The notes under the pieces were generated by a model, which saw nothing but the letters and a program-made list of their open reading frames with translations, ran no database searches and was not told the origin of the DNA. A stretch of 64,000 nucleotides of DNA from assembly GCF_000014565.1 (NCBI RefSeq), contig NC_008270.1:1-64000 (forward strand), given 5' to 3'. The position numbers were made by a program, and so were the translations under genes. Every line of letters begins with the position of its first letter. Positions within the stretch are counted from its first letter, which is position 1. Below, piece after piece: positions 44,686-53,118 of this stretch. Source of the stretch: Rhodococcus jostii RHA1 (GTDB taxonomy: Bacteria > Actinomycetota > Actinomycetes > Mycobacteriales > Mycobacteriaceae).

Positions 44686-45468
44686 TCAGGAGGCGGGGAG
44701 GCGCACTCCGAGGTACATCTGCAGCGGATACTTGCCCCGCATCTCCGCGTGGACCTGTACGTGCACGCTGTATCGCTCACCAGTCTCGGTGTCGCGGAGG
44801 TGCATGAACGGCTGGTGCCGGCCGAACCGGACTTCTTCGCGTGACCACAGTTCGCGGAAGAGAGGGAACGCGCTCAACTCTTCGAGGGTTTCCACCGCCC
44901 AGTCGGGGTTGTAGTAGCGACCCATCAACGCTCGGAACCAGCTGACGGTCAAGGCGGCTTCCGCCTCCCACTCCACCATGACCTTCATTGATGCCGGAGT
45001 CGAGAAGAACCAGCGCAACACGTTTCCCTCGTCGACCAGTCCAGGGAACGCCTTGTCGTACGCCGAGTTACAGTCGATGACATTCCAGCGCTCGTCGAGG
45101 TATGCCACCAGGTGCGGGTTCAGCGCCGCGATGGCGGTCTTCATGTCGGGTGTGATCAGTGTTCGATAGTCGGCGATCGTCCAGGGTGTCGTGGTGTCCT
45201 CACGCTCGGTCTGTGTTCGCCGTGCCAGATTGAATAGGTGCCGACGTTCTGCATCATCGAGACAGAGTGCGTTGGCGGTGGCGTCGAGAACCTGTGGAGA
45301 AGGACTCGCGTCCTTAACGTTTCCTTCCAGCCGCGCGATGTAGCTGACACTCAAATAGATTTCTTCGCCCAGTTGGGCCCGAGTCATTCCATCCGGGTGC
45401 GTCGGCGTTGCCCGGGTGCGCCGAGCACGGATGAAATCACCGAGACTCGGCGGACTGATCGAGTCCAT
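44686..45468 (-). CDS. MmyB-type transcriptional regulator
   Basis: This 260-residue protein has an N-terminal Xre helix-turn-helix (MTRAQLGEEIYLSVSYIARLEG) and a C-terminal MmyB-like ligand-binding domain (LVAYLDERWNVIDCNSAYDKAFPG, WEAEAALTVSWFRALMGRYYN, HLRDTETGERYSVHVQVH). Such proteins often bind a fatty-acid-like or other small ligand. The palindrome at 45536-45555, about 70 bases above the start, is its likely operator. The start is ATG 45468. Confidence 0.85.
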   Translation of the reverse strand: MDSISPPSLGDFIRARRTRATPTHPDGMTRAQLGEEIYLSVSYIARLEGNVKDASPSPQVLDATANALCLDDAERRHLFNLARRTQTEREDTTTPWTIADYRTLITPDMKTAIAALNPHLVAYLDERWNVIDCNSAYDKAFPGLVDEGNVLRWFFSTPASMKVMVEWEAEAALTVSWFRALMGRYYNPDWAVETLEELSAFPLFRELWSREEVRFGRHQPFMHLRDTETGERYSVHVQVHAEMRGKYPLQMYLGVRLPAS

Positions 45469-45535
45469 TGGTTGGCCTTTCCGATAGCGAATACAGCGGC
45501 ATTACCCTACTCCCGGGGAATGTCAAGCCTTGTAG

Positions 45536-45555
45536 GTAACACTCTTGAGTGTTAC
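45536..45555. promoter_or_regulatory. 20-bp perfect palindrome, likely operator
   Basis: GTAACACTCTTGAGTGTTAC is a perfect nine-base inverted repeat with a two-base centre, in the promoter region of the MmyB-type gene. The symmetric, A/T-containing site is typical of HTH-dimer binding. Confidence 0.65.
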
Positions 45556-46273
45556 CCCCCTGCTGGACAACGCAGTTCCCGACCTGATGGAATGTTTTCC
45601 CAGAAGGCTCACAGCTGCGTGGCAGGCAGACGAGTGCGGGTCGACAGTCGCGCCGAGGGGGAGGGCCCAGGCGGGTTGCGGAGGGGAAAGCGTTTATGCC
45701 ACGTGCAGCACAATGGGGTTCGCGTGTGCGATCGACGGGGACGGTGCTCGGCGTTCGGCTCCTCGTGCTCGACGTGGCACGGCACGGATCGCTAGTCGTG
45801 CTGAGGCGATGGTCGGCCCAAGCAGCGACTCCCGAAACGGGCCGCAGGAATGTTTACAAGGACCATTTCGAACCCGACTGTCCATACGGGGCAATAGAAG
45901 TAGTCGGTCAACGGCATGCCGCGCAGTTTGCCCAACGCCGGATGGTTGGAACCGTCGTTTCCGGCACCCGAGGTCGGGATGTCGCTGGACGCACTGGTTT
46001 TCATGTGCATACCCGCGAAAACGTAGCGGCGTGCACTACTGCCATGGCGAGCAACACGGTCGCCGCCCCAACGGAATCCGCCATCCAACGCAGCTGGTTC
46101 ACGCGCCCAGCGGCGCCCTCACACGCACCGGACCAGTCGCACCGGATGGCGTCGCCAGTCCGTCGGAGCTTTGCAGGTGACGTGGTCGCAGCGAACTTGT
46201 CCAGGTCGCTCTCTACTGTTCGCCGTACGAAAGTGTCCGATATGTCCACACGTCCACTGTGAAGGACCACCAC
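45556..46273. other. region without a convincing gene before the Tad operon
   Basis: These 718 bases have open frames on both strands, none with a good ribosome binding site. The most protein-like is a minus-strand reading from 46010 to 45792 (MHMKTSASSDIPTSGAGNDG and on through TDYFYCPVWTVGFEMVLVN). Another short minus-strand frame beginning near 46083 has one hydrophobic helix (GAATVLLAMAVVHAATF). They could be parts of one broken gene. Confidence 0.35.
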
Positions 46274-46981
46274 ATGGCATCCCTGCTGACCAAGAAAATC
46301 GACAAGCTCCGCTCGTCCGGGGATGACCTGCCCCTGGCGCACAACGGCGCAGATCAGGACGAGCCACCCGATCTGAATACCCGCGCGCGCGTCCGTCGAC
46401 GCCCCATTTACCTGGCGATCGGTGTCGCACTCGTCGTGGTGGCAGTGATCGGCATGCTCACCGCGGTCAACGCGATGCGCGCAACCACCGATGTGCTCGT
46501 CCTGACGAACGAGGTGCAGCAAGGCGAGACCATCGAGTCCAAGGACTTGGCCGCCAAGTCGGTCAACGTCGATGCCGATCTCGGGGCGCTGCCCGCCAGC
46601 GAACGCGGCCGCGTCGTAGGAATGAGTGCCAGCACCCGGTTGCCGGCCGGCACCGTCCTGCTCCCGTCCGCGATCACCGATCAGGTTGTTCCCGGGGAAG
46701 GCCTCACGATGGTCGGCATCACGGTGAGCTACAGCCACCTCCCCTCCGAGCCGATCGTCCCCGGTGACATGGTCCGTGTCGTGGACACACCACGCGACCA
46801 GGACGACCCGCCCGTCCAGGGCCCGATCAACACGAAGGCGCAGGTGTACTCCACCAAGGAGATCCCCGAAGCCGGCGAGACAACGCTCAACCTGCTCGTG
46901 CCCGAGGCAGAGGCCAACTGGGTCGCCGCCCGCGGCGCAACCAAGCGTGTCGCGATCGTCCTCGACAACCGAGTGCGGTGA
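46274..46981 (+). CDS. SAF-domain protein (CpaB/RcpC-like), first gene of the Tad operon
   Basis: This 235-residue protein has a cytoplasmic N-terminus, one transmembrane helix (IYLAIGVALVVVAVIGMLTAV, about 45-65) and a SAF domain (DVLVLTNEVQQGETIESKDLAAKSVNVDA, RLPAGTVLLPSAI). CpaB/RcpC proteins of Tad systems carry this domain. ATG 46274 is preferred over GTG 46259 because GAAGGA lies eight bases before it. It is followed immediately by the TadZ-like gene. Confidence 0.8.
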   Translation: MASLLTKKIDKLRSSGDDLPLAHNGADQDEPPDLNTRARVRRRPIYLAIGVALVVVAVIGMLTAVNAMRATTDVLVLTNEVQQGETIESKDLAAKSVNVDADLGALPASERGRVVGMSASTRLPAGTVLLPSAITDQVVPGEGLTMVGITVSYSHLPSEPIVPGDMVRVVDTPRDQDDPPVQGPINTKAQVYSTKEIPEAGETTLNLLVPEAEANWVAARGATKRVAIVLDNRVR

Positions 46982-46987
46982 TTGGCG

Positions 46988-47806
46988 ATGTTTCTCGCAC
47001 TGACATCCGCCTCACGCTCACCCGGTGTGAGCACCACGGCGCTCGCCCTGGCCCTGAACTCACCGACCGACCGGACTCTGCTCGTAGAAGCGGATGCCAT
47101 CGGGTCCTCGCCGGTCCTGGCCGGATACATGCTCGGAAACCACTATCACGATCGTTCCCTGATCAATCTCGTCGACGCGAATCGTCACGGGCGCCTCAAG
47201 ACTGCGTTGACCGAGCAACTCATCCAGATCCCGCAGTCGTCGGTGTCATTGCTCCCGGGACTGGTCCACTCCGCCCAGGCAGATGCGATGCGGCCCGTCT
47301 GGGGGCCGCTGGGTGTCCACCTGGCCGGATTGAGCGTCGACGACACCAACGTGATCGTCGATGCCGGCCGGATCGGGCAACGAGGCGCTCCGGTCGAACT
47401 GATCGTCAACGCGACAACGATCGCAATCGTCACCCGCACTGAGCGAACGGCAATCGCAGCGCTGCGCGCCTCGCAGAACGCCCTGCGACAGCAGCTCTCC
47501 GCGGTGCAATCTCGGGCAAGTCTGGGGTTGATCCTGATCGGTGAGTCCCCCTATAACGCAGAGGAAGTCACGAAAGTCACCGGTCTTGACGTGATCGCGG
47601 TCCTGCCCGACTCCGGTGACGCCAAGGTCTTCTCGGACGGGTTGTCCATCAGCAAATGGCGCCGTCGCCGTTCGATCTACCTGCACACCCTCCACCGCAG
47701 TACCTGGCCGAAGATCACCAAATTCGCGGTGAGCCATCAGGCGGACTGGAAGTCCGGTCCCGCGCTCAATGCTGCGCTGCCGACACTGACAGGAGAACGC
47801 CGATGA
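46988..47806 (+). CDS. TadZ/CpaE-like protein with degenerate P-loop
   Basis: This 272-residue protein is of the ParA/MinD fold, which in Tad systems localises the pilus machine. The expected KGGxGKT is replaced by TSASRSPGVSTTALALAL, lacking the Walker lysines, so ATP binding is probably lost or altered. Later fold elements (LLVEADAIGSSP, VIVDAGRIGQRG) remain. It starts at ATG 46988 (TTG 46982 is an alternative) and overlaps tadA by ATGA. Confidence 0.75.
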   Translation: MFLALTSASRSPGVSTTALALALNSPTDRTLLVEADAIGSSPVLAGYMLGNHYHDRSLINLVDANRHGRLKTALTEQLIQIPQSSVSLLPGLVHSAQADAMRPVWGPLGVHLAGLSVDDTNVIVDAGRIGQRGAPVELIVNATTIAIVTRTERTAIAALRASQNALRQQLSAVQSRASLGLILIGESPYNAEEVTKVTGLDVIAVLPDSGDAKVFSDGLSISKWRRRRSIYLHTLHRSTWPKITKFAVSHQADWKSGPALNAALPTLTGERR

Positions 47807-49449
47807 ACTCCGACGACGCGACCCAGCCTCCGCAGAACAAGATCACGGAGCTTCCCTTCTTCTCAGCCTCGATCCCGGACGCCGACCTCGCAGGTGGGGG
47901 CCGCAGTTCGGTATCGGAAATCACGCTCCCCGACACCGATCCGTTTCGATCGCTTCGCCTACACGAACTGCCACCGGCCAGCACCAATGGGCACAGCGGC
48001 ACTGCGCCACGGCCTGTGCCGCCGGCCGCGAAGGTCAAGGTCGATCGCGCCCTGGTCCGCGCTCTGCAGAAAGAAGCTGCGGAACTGTTGCGTGACTACC
48101 GGTCAGCGCGTGACCGCGAGCGCCACGACCCGAAGAACGCCGGCAAATACTTCGCCCCGTTCACCGAGGAGGAAGAACGCGAGTTCGGCCGTGAGACGAT
48201 CACCGGCCTGGTCAAGAACCACGTCCAGAAGACCATCAACTCCGGCGGCGAAGCCTTCACAATCGTCGAAGAAGAAGCCCTGATCAAGGCCATCTTCGAC
48301 GCGCAGTTCAACCTGGGCCCGCTGCAGGAACTCGTCGAAGAGCCGCACGTCACCGACATCTTCCTCAACGGCGCGGCCGTCTACGTCAAGTTCCCCGACG
48401 GACACTACGAACACCGCGACCCAGTCGTCGACACCCCCGAGGAACTCCTCGAGTGGATGGGACTGCTGGCCTCACGCGCCGACAACGGCGGCCGGCCCTT
48501 CTCCCGGCTCAATCCGTCACTGCGCCTGACAATGCGCGGAGGCCACCGACTGTCGGTCATGGGCTACTCAGTCAAACGGCCCTCGGTGGCAATCCGCATC
48601 CACCGCCTCAAGAACATCGCCCTCGATCAGCTCGCCGCCGAACATCGGATGATGCCGATCGAGCTCGCGACCATCCTCTCGTGCGCGGTCCGAGGCGGTG
48701 CCTCGGTGGTCACCGGCGGCGGAATGGGCTTCGGAAAAACGACCTTCACGCGTGCACTGGCCAATGCGCTTCCTCTGCAGACGCGAATCGGAATCGCGGA
48801 AACCGAACGGGAACTCTTCATCGACGAACTGCCAGGCCGCGAGGATTTCGTGGTCGACGCCGAGACAATCCTGGGCGGCGGAGAACGCGGTGCAGACGGC
48901 GAGCTCGCCGGCAGCTACACCCTCTCCGACATCCTGTACGAGTTCGTGCGACAGCAGCTCGACTACATGATCGTCGGTGAGGTCGCCGGTCACGAGATCC
49001 TCGCTCTTCTCAAGGCACTGCAGACGGCCAGAGGAGGACTATCCACGACGCACGCTTACACCGCTCGCGGCGTAGTCGACCGTCTGGTGAACCTGGCGAC
49101 CGAACCCCCGATGAACGCGACGGTGGACTACGTCGAACGCCAGCTCGCAGAGCACATCGACCTGATCGTCCAACTCGGCACGAAGGTCCGCGTCGACGGC
49201 GAAGGGTCACGCACCTCGGTCCGCTACGTCGACGAAGTCGTCTACGTCGAACCCGGCGACGACAAGAAGCCGTCCTTCTCCACCATCTACCGGGGATACT
49301 CGGACGGCACAGGAGAATTCGGATCCATTCCACAACCGCTGCTCCGCAAGCTGCTCGCCGGCGGATTCAAGCGAATCAACCTCCCCAGCGACAGCCTTCG
49401 CCACTTCGACGAAGAACGCGACCTCTACGACGATGAAGAGGTGGCGTGA
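47803..49449 (+). CDS. tadA: Tad pilus assembly ATPase
   Basis: This 548-residue secretion ATPase of the TadA/VirB11-like group (CpaF) has Walker A GGGMGFGKTT at 305-314. The Asp-box segment (IGIAETERELFIDELPGRE), the Walker B region (LDYMIVGEVAGHEILALLKAL) and the His-box (GGLSTTHAYTARG) follow. The N-terminal domain has VTDIFLNGAAVYVKFPDG, as in CpaF. It powers assembly of Flp-type pili with TadB and TadC encoded next. The first 80 residues are disordered. The start is ATG 47803, coupled to the TadZ-like gene. Confidence 0.9.
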   Translation: MNSDDATQPPQNKITELPFFSASIPDADLAGGGRSSVSEITLPDTDPFRSLRLHELPPASTNGHSGTAPRPVPPAAKVKVDRALVRALQKEAAELLRDYRSARDRERHDPKNAGKYFAPFTEEEEREFGRETITGLVKNHVQKTINSGGEAFTIVEEEALIKAIFDAQFNLGPLQELVEEPHVTDIFLNGAAVYVKFPDGHYEHRDPVVDTPEELLEWMGLLASRADNGGRPFSRLNPSLRLTMRGGHRLSVMGYSVKRPSVAIRIHRLKNIALDQLAAEHRMMPIELATILSCAVRGGASVVTGGGMGFGKTTFTRALANALPLQTRIGIAETERELFIDELPGREDFVVDAETILGGGERGADGELAGSYTLSDILYEFVRQQLDYMIVGEVAGHEILALLKALQTARGGLSTTHAYTARGVVDRLVNLATEPPMNATVDYVERQLAEHIDLIVQLGTKVRVDGEGSRTSVRYVDEVVYVEPGDDKKPSFSTIYRGYSDGTGEFGSIPQPLLRKLLAGGFKRINLPSDSLRHFDEERDLYDDEEVA

Positions 49450-50324
49450 TGTATCAGCAAATCGGCATCTTCCTGGTACTACTGCTGTGCGCCGGGGTCG
49501 CCTGCATCGTCATGGGATGGAAAGACCGCCGCGATCGCACCGCGCCCACGCGTCAGCGCCGGCGCCGCAGCTCATCGAAGATCCCGCGTAGCACCCAGAT
49601 CCTGCTCGTCGTGGGCTTCGCCGCCGGCATCGTCGTGTCGTCCCTCTCGGGTTGGCTCTTCACCCTCTTTCTAGTCCCGGCGCTGCTGGTCGGCTTGCCG
49701 TACCTGCTCGGCCGTCCCGAAGCAGAACAGCAGATCAGTCGGCTGGCGGCCATGGACGAGTGGGCCCGCAACCTCTCCAGCAGCATGAAGGCTGGTTCGG
49801 GAATCGAGCACACCATCATCTCCACTCCGATCCCGGAGGCGCTACGGGAGGAGATCACAGCGTTCATCAGCCGCCTGCGCAACAACGTCCCTCCGGTGGA
49901 TGCAATCACACGTTTCGCTTCGGACCTCAACGACAGCGTCGGCGACAAGATCTGCGGAGCCTTGCTACTGAGCATGCAACTGCGGGGCGTGGGACTTGCA
50001 GCCGTACTCGAAGGCCTCGCCGAAGACGTCGGTGACATGGTCGCGCGCCGACGCCGCACCGAGGCCGACCGCAAATCCAGCCGTACACAAGCTAAATGGG
50101 TCACCATCATCGCGATCACAACACTCGCGGCAGCCTTCCTGTTCACCAACTTCATGGAACCGTACAAGTCGGGCGGAATGCAGATCGTGCTACTGATCCT
50201 GCTGACCCTGTTCGCGGCCGACCTGTACTGGATGAAGCAGGCCACCAAACCGCCGACCTACCCCCGCTTTATCGGCACCAATGATCGCGTCAACCGCACC
50301 GACCTCGTAGGAGCGCAGCGATGA
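49446..50324 (+). CDS. tadB: TadB-like pilus platform protein
   Basis: This 292-residue membrane protein of the T2SSF/TadB group has helices near the N-terminus (GIFLVLLLCAGVACIVMGW, ILLVVGFAAGIVVSSLSGWLFTLFLVPALL) and near the C-terminus (WVTIIAITTLAAAFLFTNF, QIVLLILLTLFAADLYW). A cytoplasmic GspF-like helical domain lies between them (DEWARNLSSSMKAGSGIE to LEGLAEDVGDMVARRRRTEADRK). It overlaps tadA and tadC by ATGA. Confidence 0.85.
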   Translation: MMYQQIGIFLVLLLCAGVACIVMGWKDRRDRTAPTRQRRRRSSSKIPRSTQILLVVGFAAGIVVSSLSGWLFTLFLVPALLVGLPYLLGRPEAEQQISRLAAMDEWARNLSSSMKAGSGIEHTIISTPIPEALREEITAFISRLRNNVPPVDAITRFASDLNDSVGDKICGALLLSMQLRGVGLAAVLEGLAEDVGDMVARRRRTEADRKSSRTQAKWVTIIAITTLAAAFLFTNFMEPYKSGGMQIVLLILLTLFAADLYWMKQATKPPTYPRFIGTNDRVNRTDLVGAQR

Positions 50325-51220
50325 GCATTCAGATGACGGTCATCCTCTACACGAGCGTCGGAACAATCGGCATCTACCTGGTCGCCCTCTACTTCATGCG
50401 CGCACAACCCGCACTCAGCGATGCCATGTCGCGCCTGTCCGGACCGGCCCCGGAGCGCACGTCGACAGCCGGAACCTCCCTGATCGACGGGATGGCGAAC
50501 AAACTCGGCATCCGGGTCCACCCCTACCTGCAGGACAGCAAATTCTTCACGCTCCCCAACGCCGATCTCGCCCTGCTGCACCGAGATCCCGCCCACGTAC
50601 TCGGGGAAAAGCTCGTCGCAGCACTGCTCGGACTGCTCATCTTCCCCCTCCTCAACCTCGTCCTGACTGCATTCGGGGTCGGCCTGGGATGGTCCATCCC
50701 GGCCATCCTGTCGATTGCGACCGCCTTCCTGCTCTTCCTCATCCCCGACATCGAAATCCGACGCCGGGCAACCGCGGCACGAGCCGAATTCGCGCAGGCA
50801 CTGAGCTCCTACATCGATCTCGTCGCCCTGTGCCGACGCGGTGGAATCGGCACCACCCAGAGCCTCGAGCGCGCTGCGCAGGTGGGAGATTCATGGGTGT
50901 TCCTGCGCCTCGACGAGGAACTGTACGAAGCCGGGCGCTCCGGCGAAGCCCCGTGGAATGCCCTGACACGCGTCTCCCAAGAGCTCGGCCTGACCGAACT
51001 GGGCGACCTGGCCGACATCATGAACATGACCGGAGACAAAGGCGCATCCGTCTACGCATCACTGCGAGCAAAGGCCGCGGGCCTGCGATCCGCTCAGGCC
51101 AGCGCAGAACAAGGAGCAGCCGCCGAGGCCACCGAAAAGCTGGCCATGCCGCTGGCCGGACTCGCCGGCTTGTTCATCATGCTGCTGCTCATCCCGGCAC
51201 TGACCATCATCACCGGCTAA
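50321..51220 (+). CDS. tadC: TadC-like pilus platform protein
   Basis: This 299-residue membrane protein has an N-terminal helix (VILYTSVGTIGIYLVALYFM), a paired central segment (LVAALLGLLIFPLLNLVLTAFGVGLGW, IPAILSIATAFLLFLIPDI) and a C-terminal helix (AGLFIMLLLIPALTIITG). A T2SSF-type cytoplasmic domain (FAQALSSYIDLVALCRRGGIGTTQSLERAAQ) lies between. It forms the platform with TadB. Confidence 0.85.
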   Translation: MSIQMTVILYTSVGTIGIYLVALYFMRAQPALSDAMSRLSGPAPERTSTAGTSLIDGMANKLGIRVHPYLQDSKFFTLPNADLALLHRDPAHVLGEKLVAALLGLLIFPLLNLVLTAFGVGLGWSIPAILSIATAFLLFLIPDIEIRRRATAARAEFAQALSSYIDLVALCRRGGIGTTQSLERAAQVGDSWVFLRLDEELYEAGRSGEAPWNALTRVSQELGLTELGDLADIMNMTGDKGASVYASLRAKAAGLRSAQASAEQGAAAEATEKLAMPLAGLAGLFIMLLLIPALTIITG

Positions 51221-51346
51221 TCCGATTCGACGGTGCGCCGCCAGCGCCGCGAAAGGAGCGAGAACCCCAGACCGCCGAGCCTGGCCGGTCACGATCATCC
51301 AGTCCAGCTCACCTGCTACACATCGACCAAACACAAGGAGCCCACC

Positions 51347-51604
51347 ATGAGCATCACCACCGTCGCTACCGCCACCCGGCGCACCGCCCGCGAGGCCGTG
51401 ACCACCTACATCACCCTCACAATGATGTTCGTCGCCGCACTGGCCGGCACCCTCCTCCACCGCGCCGGCGGCAAAGACTCAGACCGCGGACCCTCCACCC
51501 TCGAGTACGTCTTCCTCGCCGTCCTGGTCGTCGGCGCCGCCGCCGCAGCCGGTGCGATCGTCGTCCGCAAGATCATGTCCCGCGCAAACGCGATCCCCGA
51601 CTGA
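51347..51604 (+). CDS. Flp-type prepilin with long leader
   Basis: This 85-residue protein has the motif SDRGPSTLEYVFLAVLVVGAAAAAG. Cleavage after the Gly would leave PSTLE, with Glu at position 5 as in type IV pilins. The leader is unusually long (about 51 residues) and includes a second hydrophobic stretch (TYITLTMMFVAALAGTLL). The predicted mature pilin is only about 33 residues, typical of Flp. AAGGAG lies before ATG 51347. It would be processed by the prepilin peptidase at 59910. Confidence 0.75.
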   Translation: MSITTVATATRRTAREAVTTYITLTMMFVAALAGTLLHRAGGKDSDRGPSTLEYVFLAVLVVGAAAAAGAIVVRKIMSRANAIPD

Positions 51605-51644
51605 AATCAGACAGCGCTGCATCGATTGGAGAGACGGTGAGTAC

Positions 51645-51758
51645 GTGACATACCTCGTGAGGGTCTTCCAGGCCGCTGCGATGGTGGCGGTCGCCGCGGT
51701 GCTTGTGCAGCTCGGAATCGATTCCTGGCCGTGGCCGTATATCCCTATTCCGTCCTGA
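51645..51758 (+). CDS. 37-residue membrane peptide between pilin and TadE-like genes
   Basis: GTG 51645 opens MTYLVRVFQAAAMVAVAAVLVQLGI, one hydrophobic helix, ending PWPYIPIPS. A possible ribosome binding site GGAGAGACGG lies upstream. It sits 40 bases after the pilin and 36 bases before the first TadE-like gene, so it is probably part of the operon. Similar tiny Trp/Pro-ended membrane peptides occur in such operons, but no family is known to me. Confidence 0.5.
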   Translation: MTYLVRVFQAAAMVAVAAVLVQLGIDSWPWPYIPIPS

Positions 51759-51794
51759 AAAGCCAGCCGTCCAACAACTATCGGAAGGCAGACC

Positions 51795-52211
51795 ATGGTC
51801 ACACTGGAACAGTTGATCGACCGATGGCGCCGCGACGACCGAGGCCCGGCGACGCTCGTGACGGTCATCGCGATGGTCGCATTCCTTCTGATCTTTTCGG
51901 TCCTGCTGCAAACCGCTCTGTTCTTCCACGGCCGCGACGTCGCCAACAGCTGCGCCGAAAAGGCACTCCAGAACACGAGATCCCAGTACGGCAACCAAGC
52001 GCTAGGAACAGCTGCCGCTTATGCCTGCATCGCCCAGGCAGGCACCGGTGACCTGCAGATCCCGGTTGTCCTCGTCAGCAAGAACATCCGTGAAACAACC
52101 GTCAACATCACCGGAAAGGCCCCTTCCCTCGTCCCGGGTCTCGAATTCCCCATCGTCGTCAACCACACCAAACCGACTGAACGCGTCACCAACCCGGGAG
52201 GAATCGGATGA
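51795..52211 (+). CDS. TadE-like pseudopilin
   Basis: This 138-residue protein has the basic start RWRRDDRGPATLVTVIAMVAFLLIFSVLLQ, a prepilin-like signal. If cut after Gly, position 5 is Val instead of the usual Glu. The globular part holds a cysteine pair. It is one of three successive TadE/TadG-like proteins, and its stop overlaps the next start. Confidence 0.7.
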   Translation: MVTLEQLIDRWRRDDRGPATLVTVIAMVAFLLIFSVLLQTALFFHGRDVANSCAEKALQNTRSQYGNQALGTAAAYACIAQAGTGDLQIPVVLVSKNIRETTVNITGKAPSLVPGLEFPIVVNHTKPTERVTNPGGIG

Positions 52212-52660
52212 GACTCACCCGATGGCTATCCCGCGCCCGCCGAGATGACCGGGGCGACGTCACGATCGAGCTGTGCCTCGCAACCGTCATCCTGATCTTG
52301 CTCCTGGGCTGGATGTATGCGTACGGCGTCAACCGACAGGCGCACCAGAAGGTTGAACACGCCGCCACCGAGGGTGCCCGTGCAGCCTCACTCGCCCGCA
52401 CCATCGCCACGGCCACTCCGCTGGCGTACCAAGCAGCGGCCGGCAGCATGGACGGACAAGGTCTCAAGTGCGCCACCATGAACGTCAACGCCGATACCAG
52501 CGGATTCCGCACCAGACCTGGTGTCCCCGCCACGGTCGAGGTCACCGTGACCTGCCAGGTCTCCTTCGACGCTCTTGGATGGCCCGGAGTCAATGGTGCC
52601 CGCACCGTCACCGCTACCGCAATCTCGCCGATCGATACCTACCGGGAGCGCACACGATGA
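52208..52660 (+). CDS. TadE-like pseudopilin with Glu at position 5
   Basis: This 150-residue protein has RRDDRGDVTIELCLATVILILLLGWMYAYG; cleavage after Gly would leave DVTIE, the canonical position-5 Glu. The rest (VEHAATEGARAASLARTIATATPLAYQ) fits TadE proteins, which help pilus assembly. It is coupled to the next gene by ATGA. Confidence 0.75.
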   Translation: MRLTRWLSRARRDDRGDVTIELCLATVILILLLGWMYAYGVNRQAHQKVEHAATEGARAASLARTIATATPLAYQAAAGSMDGQGLKCATMNVNADTSGFRTRPGVPATVEVTVTCQVSFDALGWPGVNGARTVTATAISPIDTYRERTR

Positions 52661-53118
52661 CCAACGCCCTGCGTAAGCGACTCGCCTCCCGACTGCCGGA
52701 GGAGCACCGCGACAAGGGTGCCGTCACCCTGATGACGGTGGTCTTCGCCCCTGTCCTGATCTTTTTCGTCTGGGGACTGATCGTCGACGGTGGCGGCATG
52801 CTCACCGCCGACCAGCGAGCCGACAACGTCGCCGAGGATGCTGCCCGAGCAGCCGGTCAGCAGATCATTGGATCGGTGAGCGCCCGCGGCATCGACACGG
52901 TCGTCGACCCGGTCCGCGCGACGGCAGCCGCCAAGAGATACCTGTTCGAGGCCGGCGTCGACGGCGACGTGATCCCCACCGGCCCGCGCACCCTCCTGAT
53001 CACGACCCGCATCGTCTACAACTCGAAACTTCTGCCATACCCCAGAACGAAACTGCTCGTCGGTACGGCTGCGGTGAATCTCAATCGCACCAACGCCGGG
53101 GAGGTGTACATACCGTGA
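52657..53118 (+). CDS. TadG-like protein
   Basis: This 153-residue protein has HRDKGAVTLMTVVFAPVLIFFVWGLIVDGGG, a prepilin-like segment with Met at position 5. The globular part has NVAEDAARAAGQQIIG and VDGDVIPTGPRTLLITTR. Such proteins are minor pilus or pseudopilin parts. The start is ATG 52657, coupled to the TadE-like gene. Its stop overlaps the LysM-BTAD gene. Confidence 0.7.
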   Translation: MTNALRKRLASRLPEEHRDKGAVTLMTVVFAPVLIFFVWGLIVDGGGMLTADQRADNVAEDAARAAGQQIIGSVSARGIDTVVDPVRATAAAKRYLFEAGVDGDVIPTGPRTLLITTRIVYNSKLLPYPRTKLLVGTAAVNLNRTNAGEVYIP

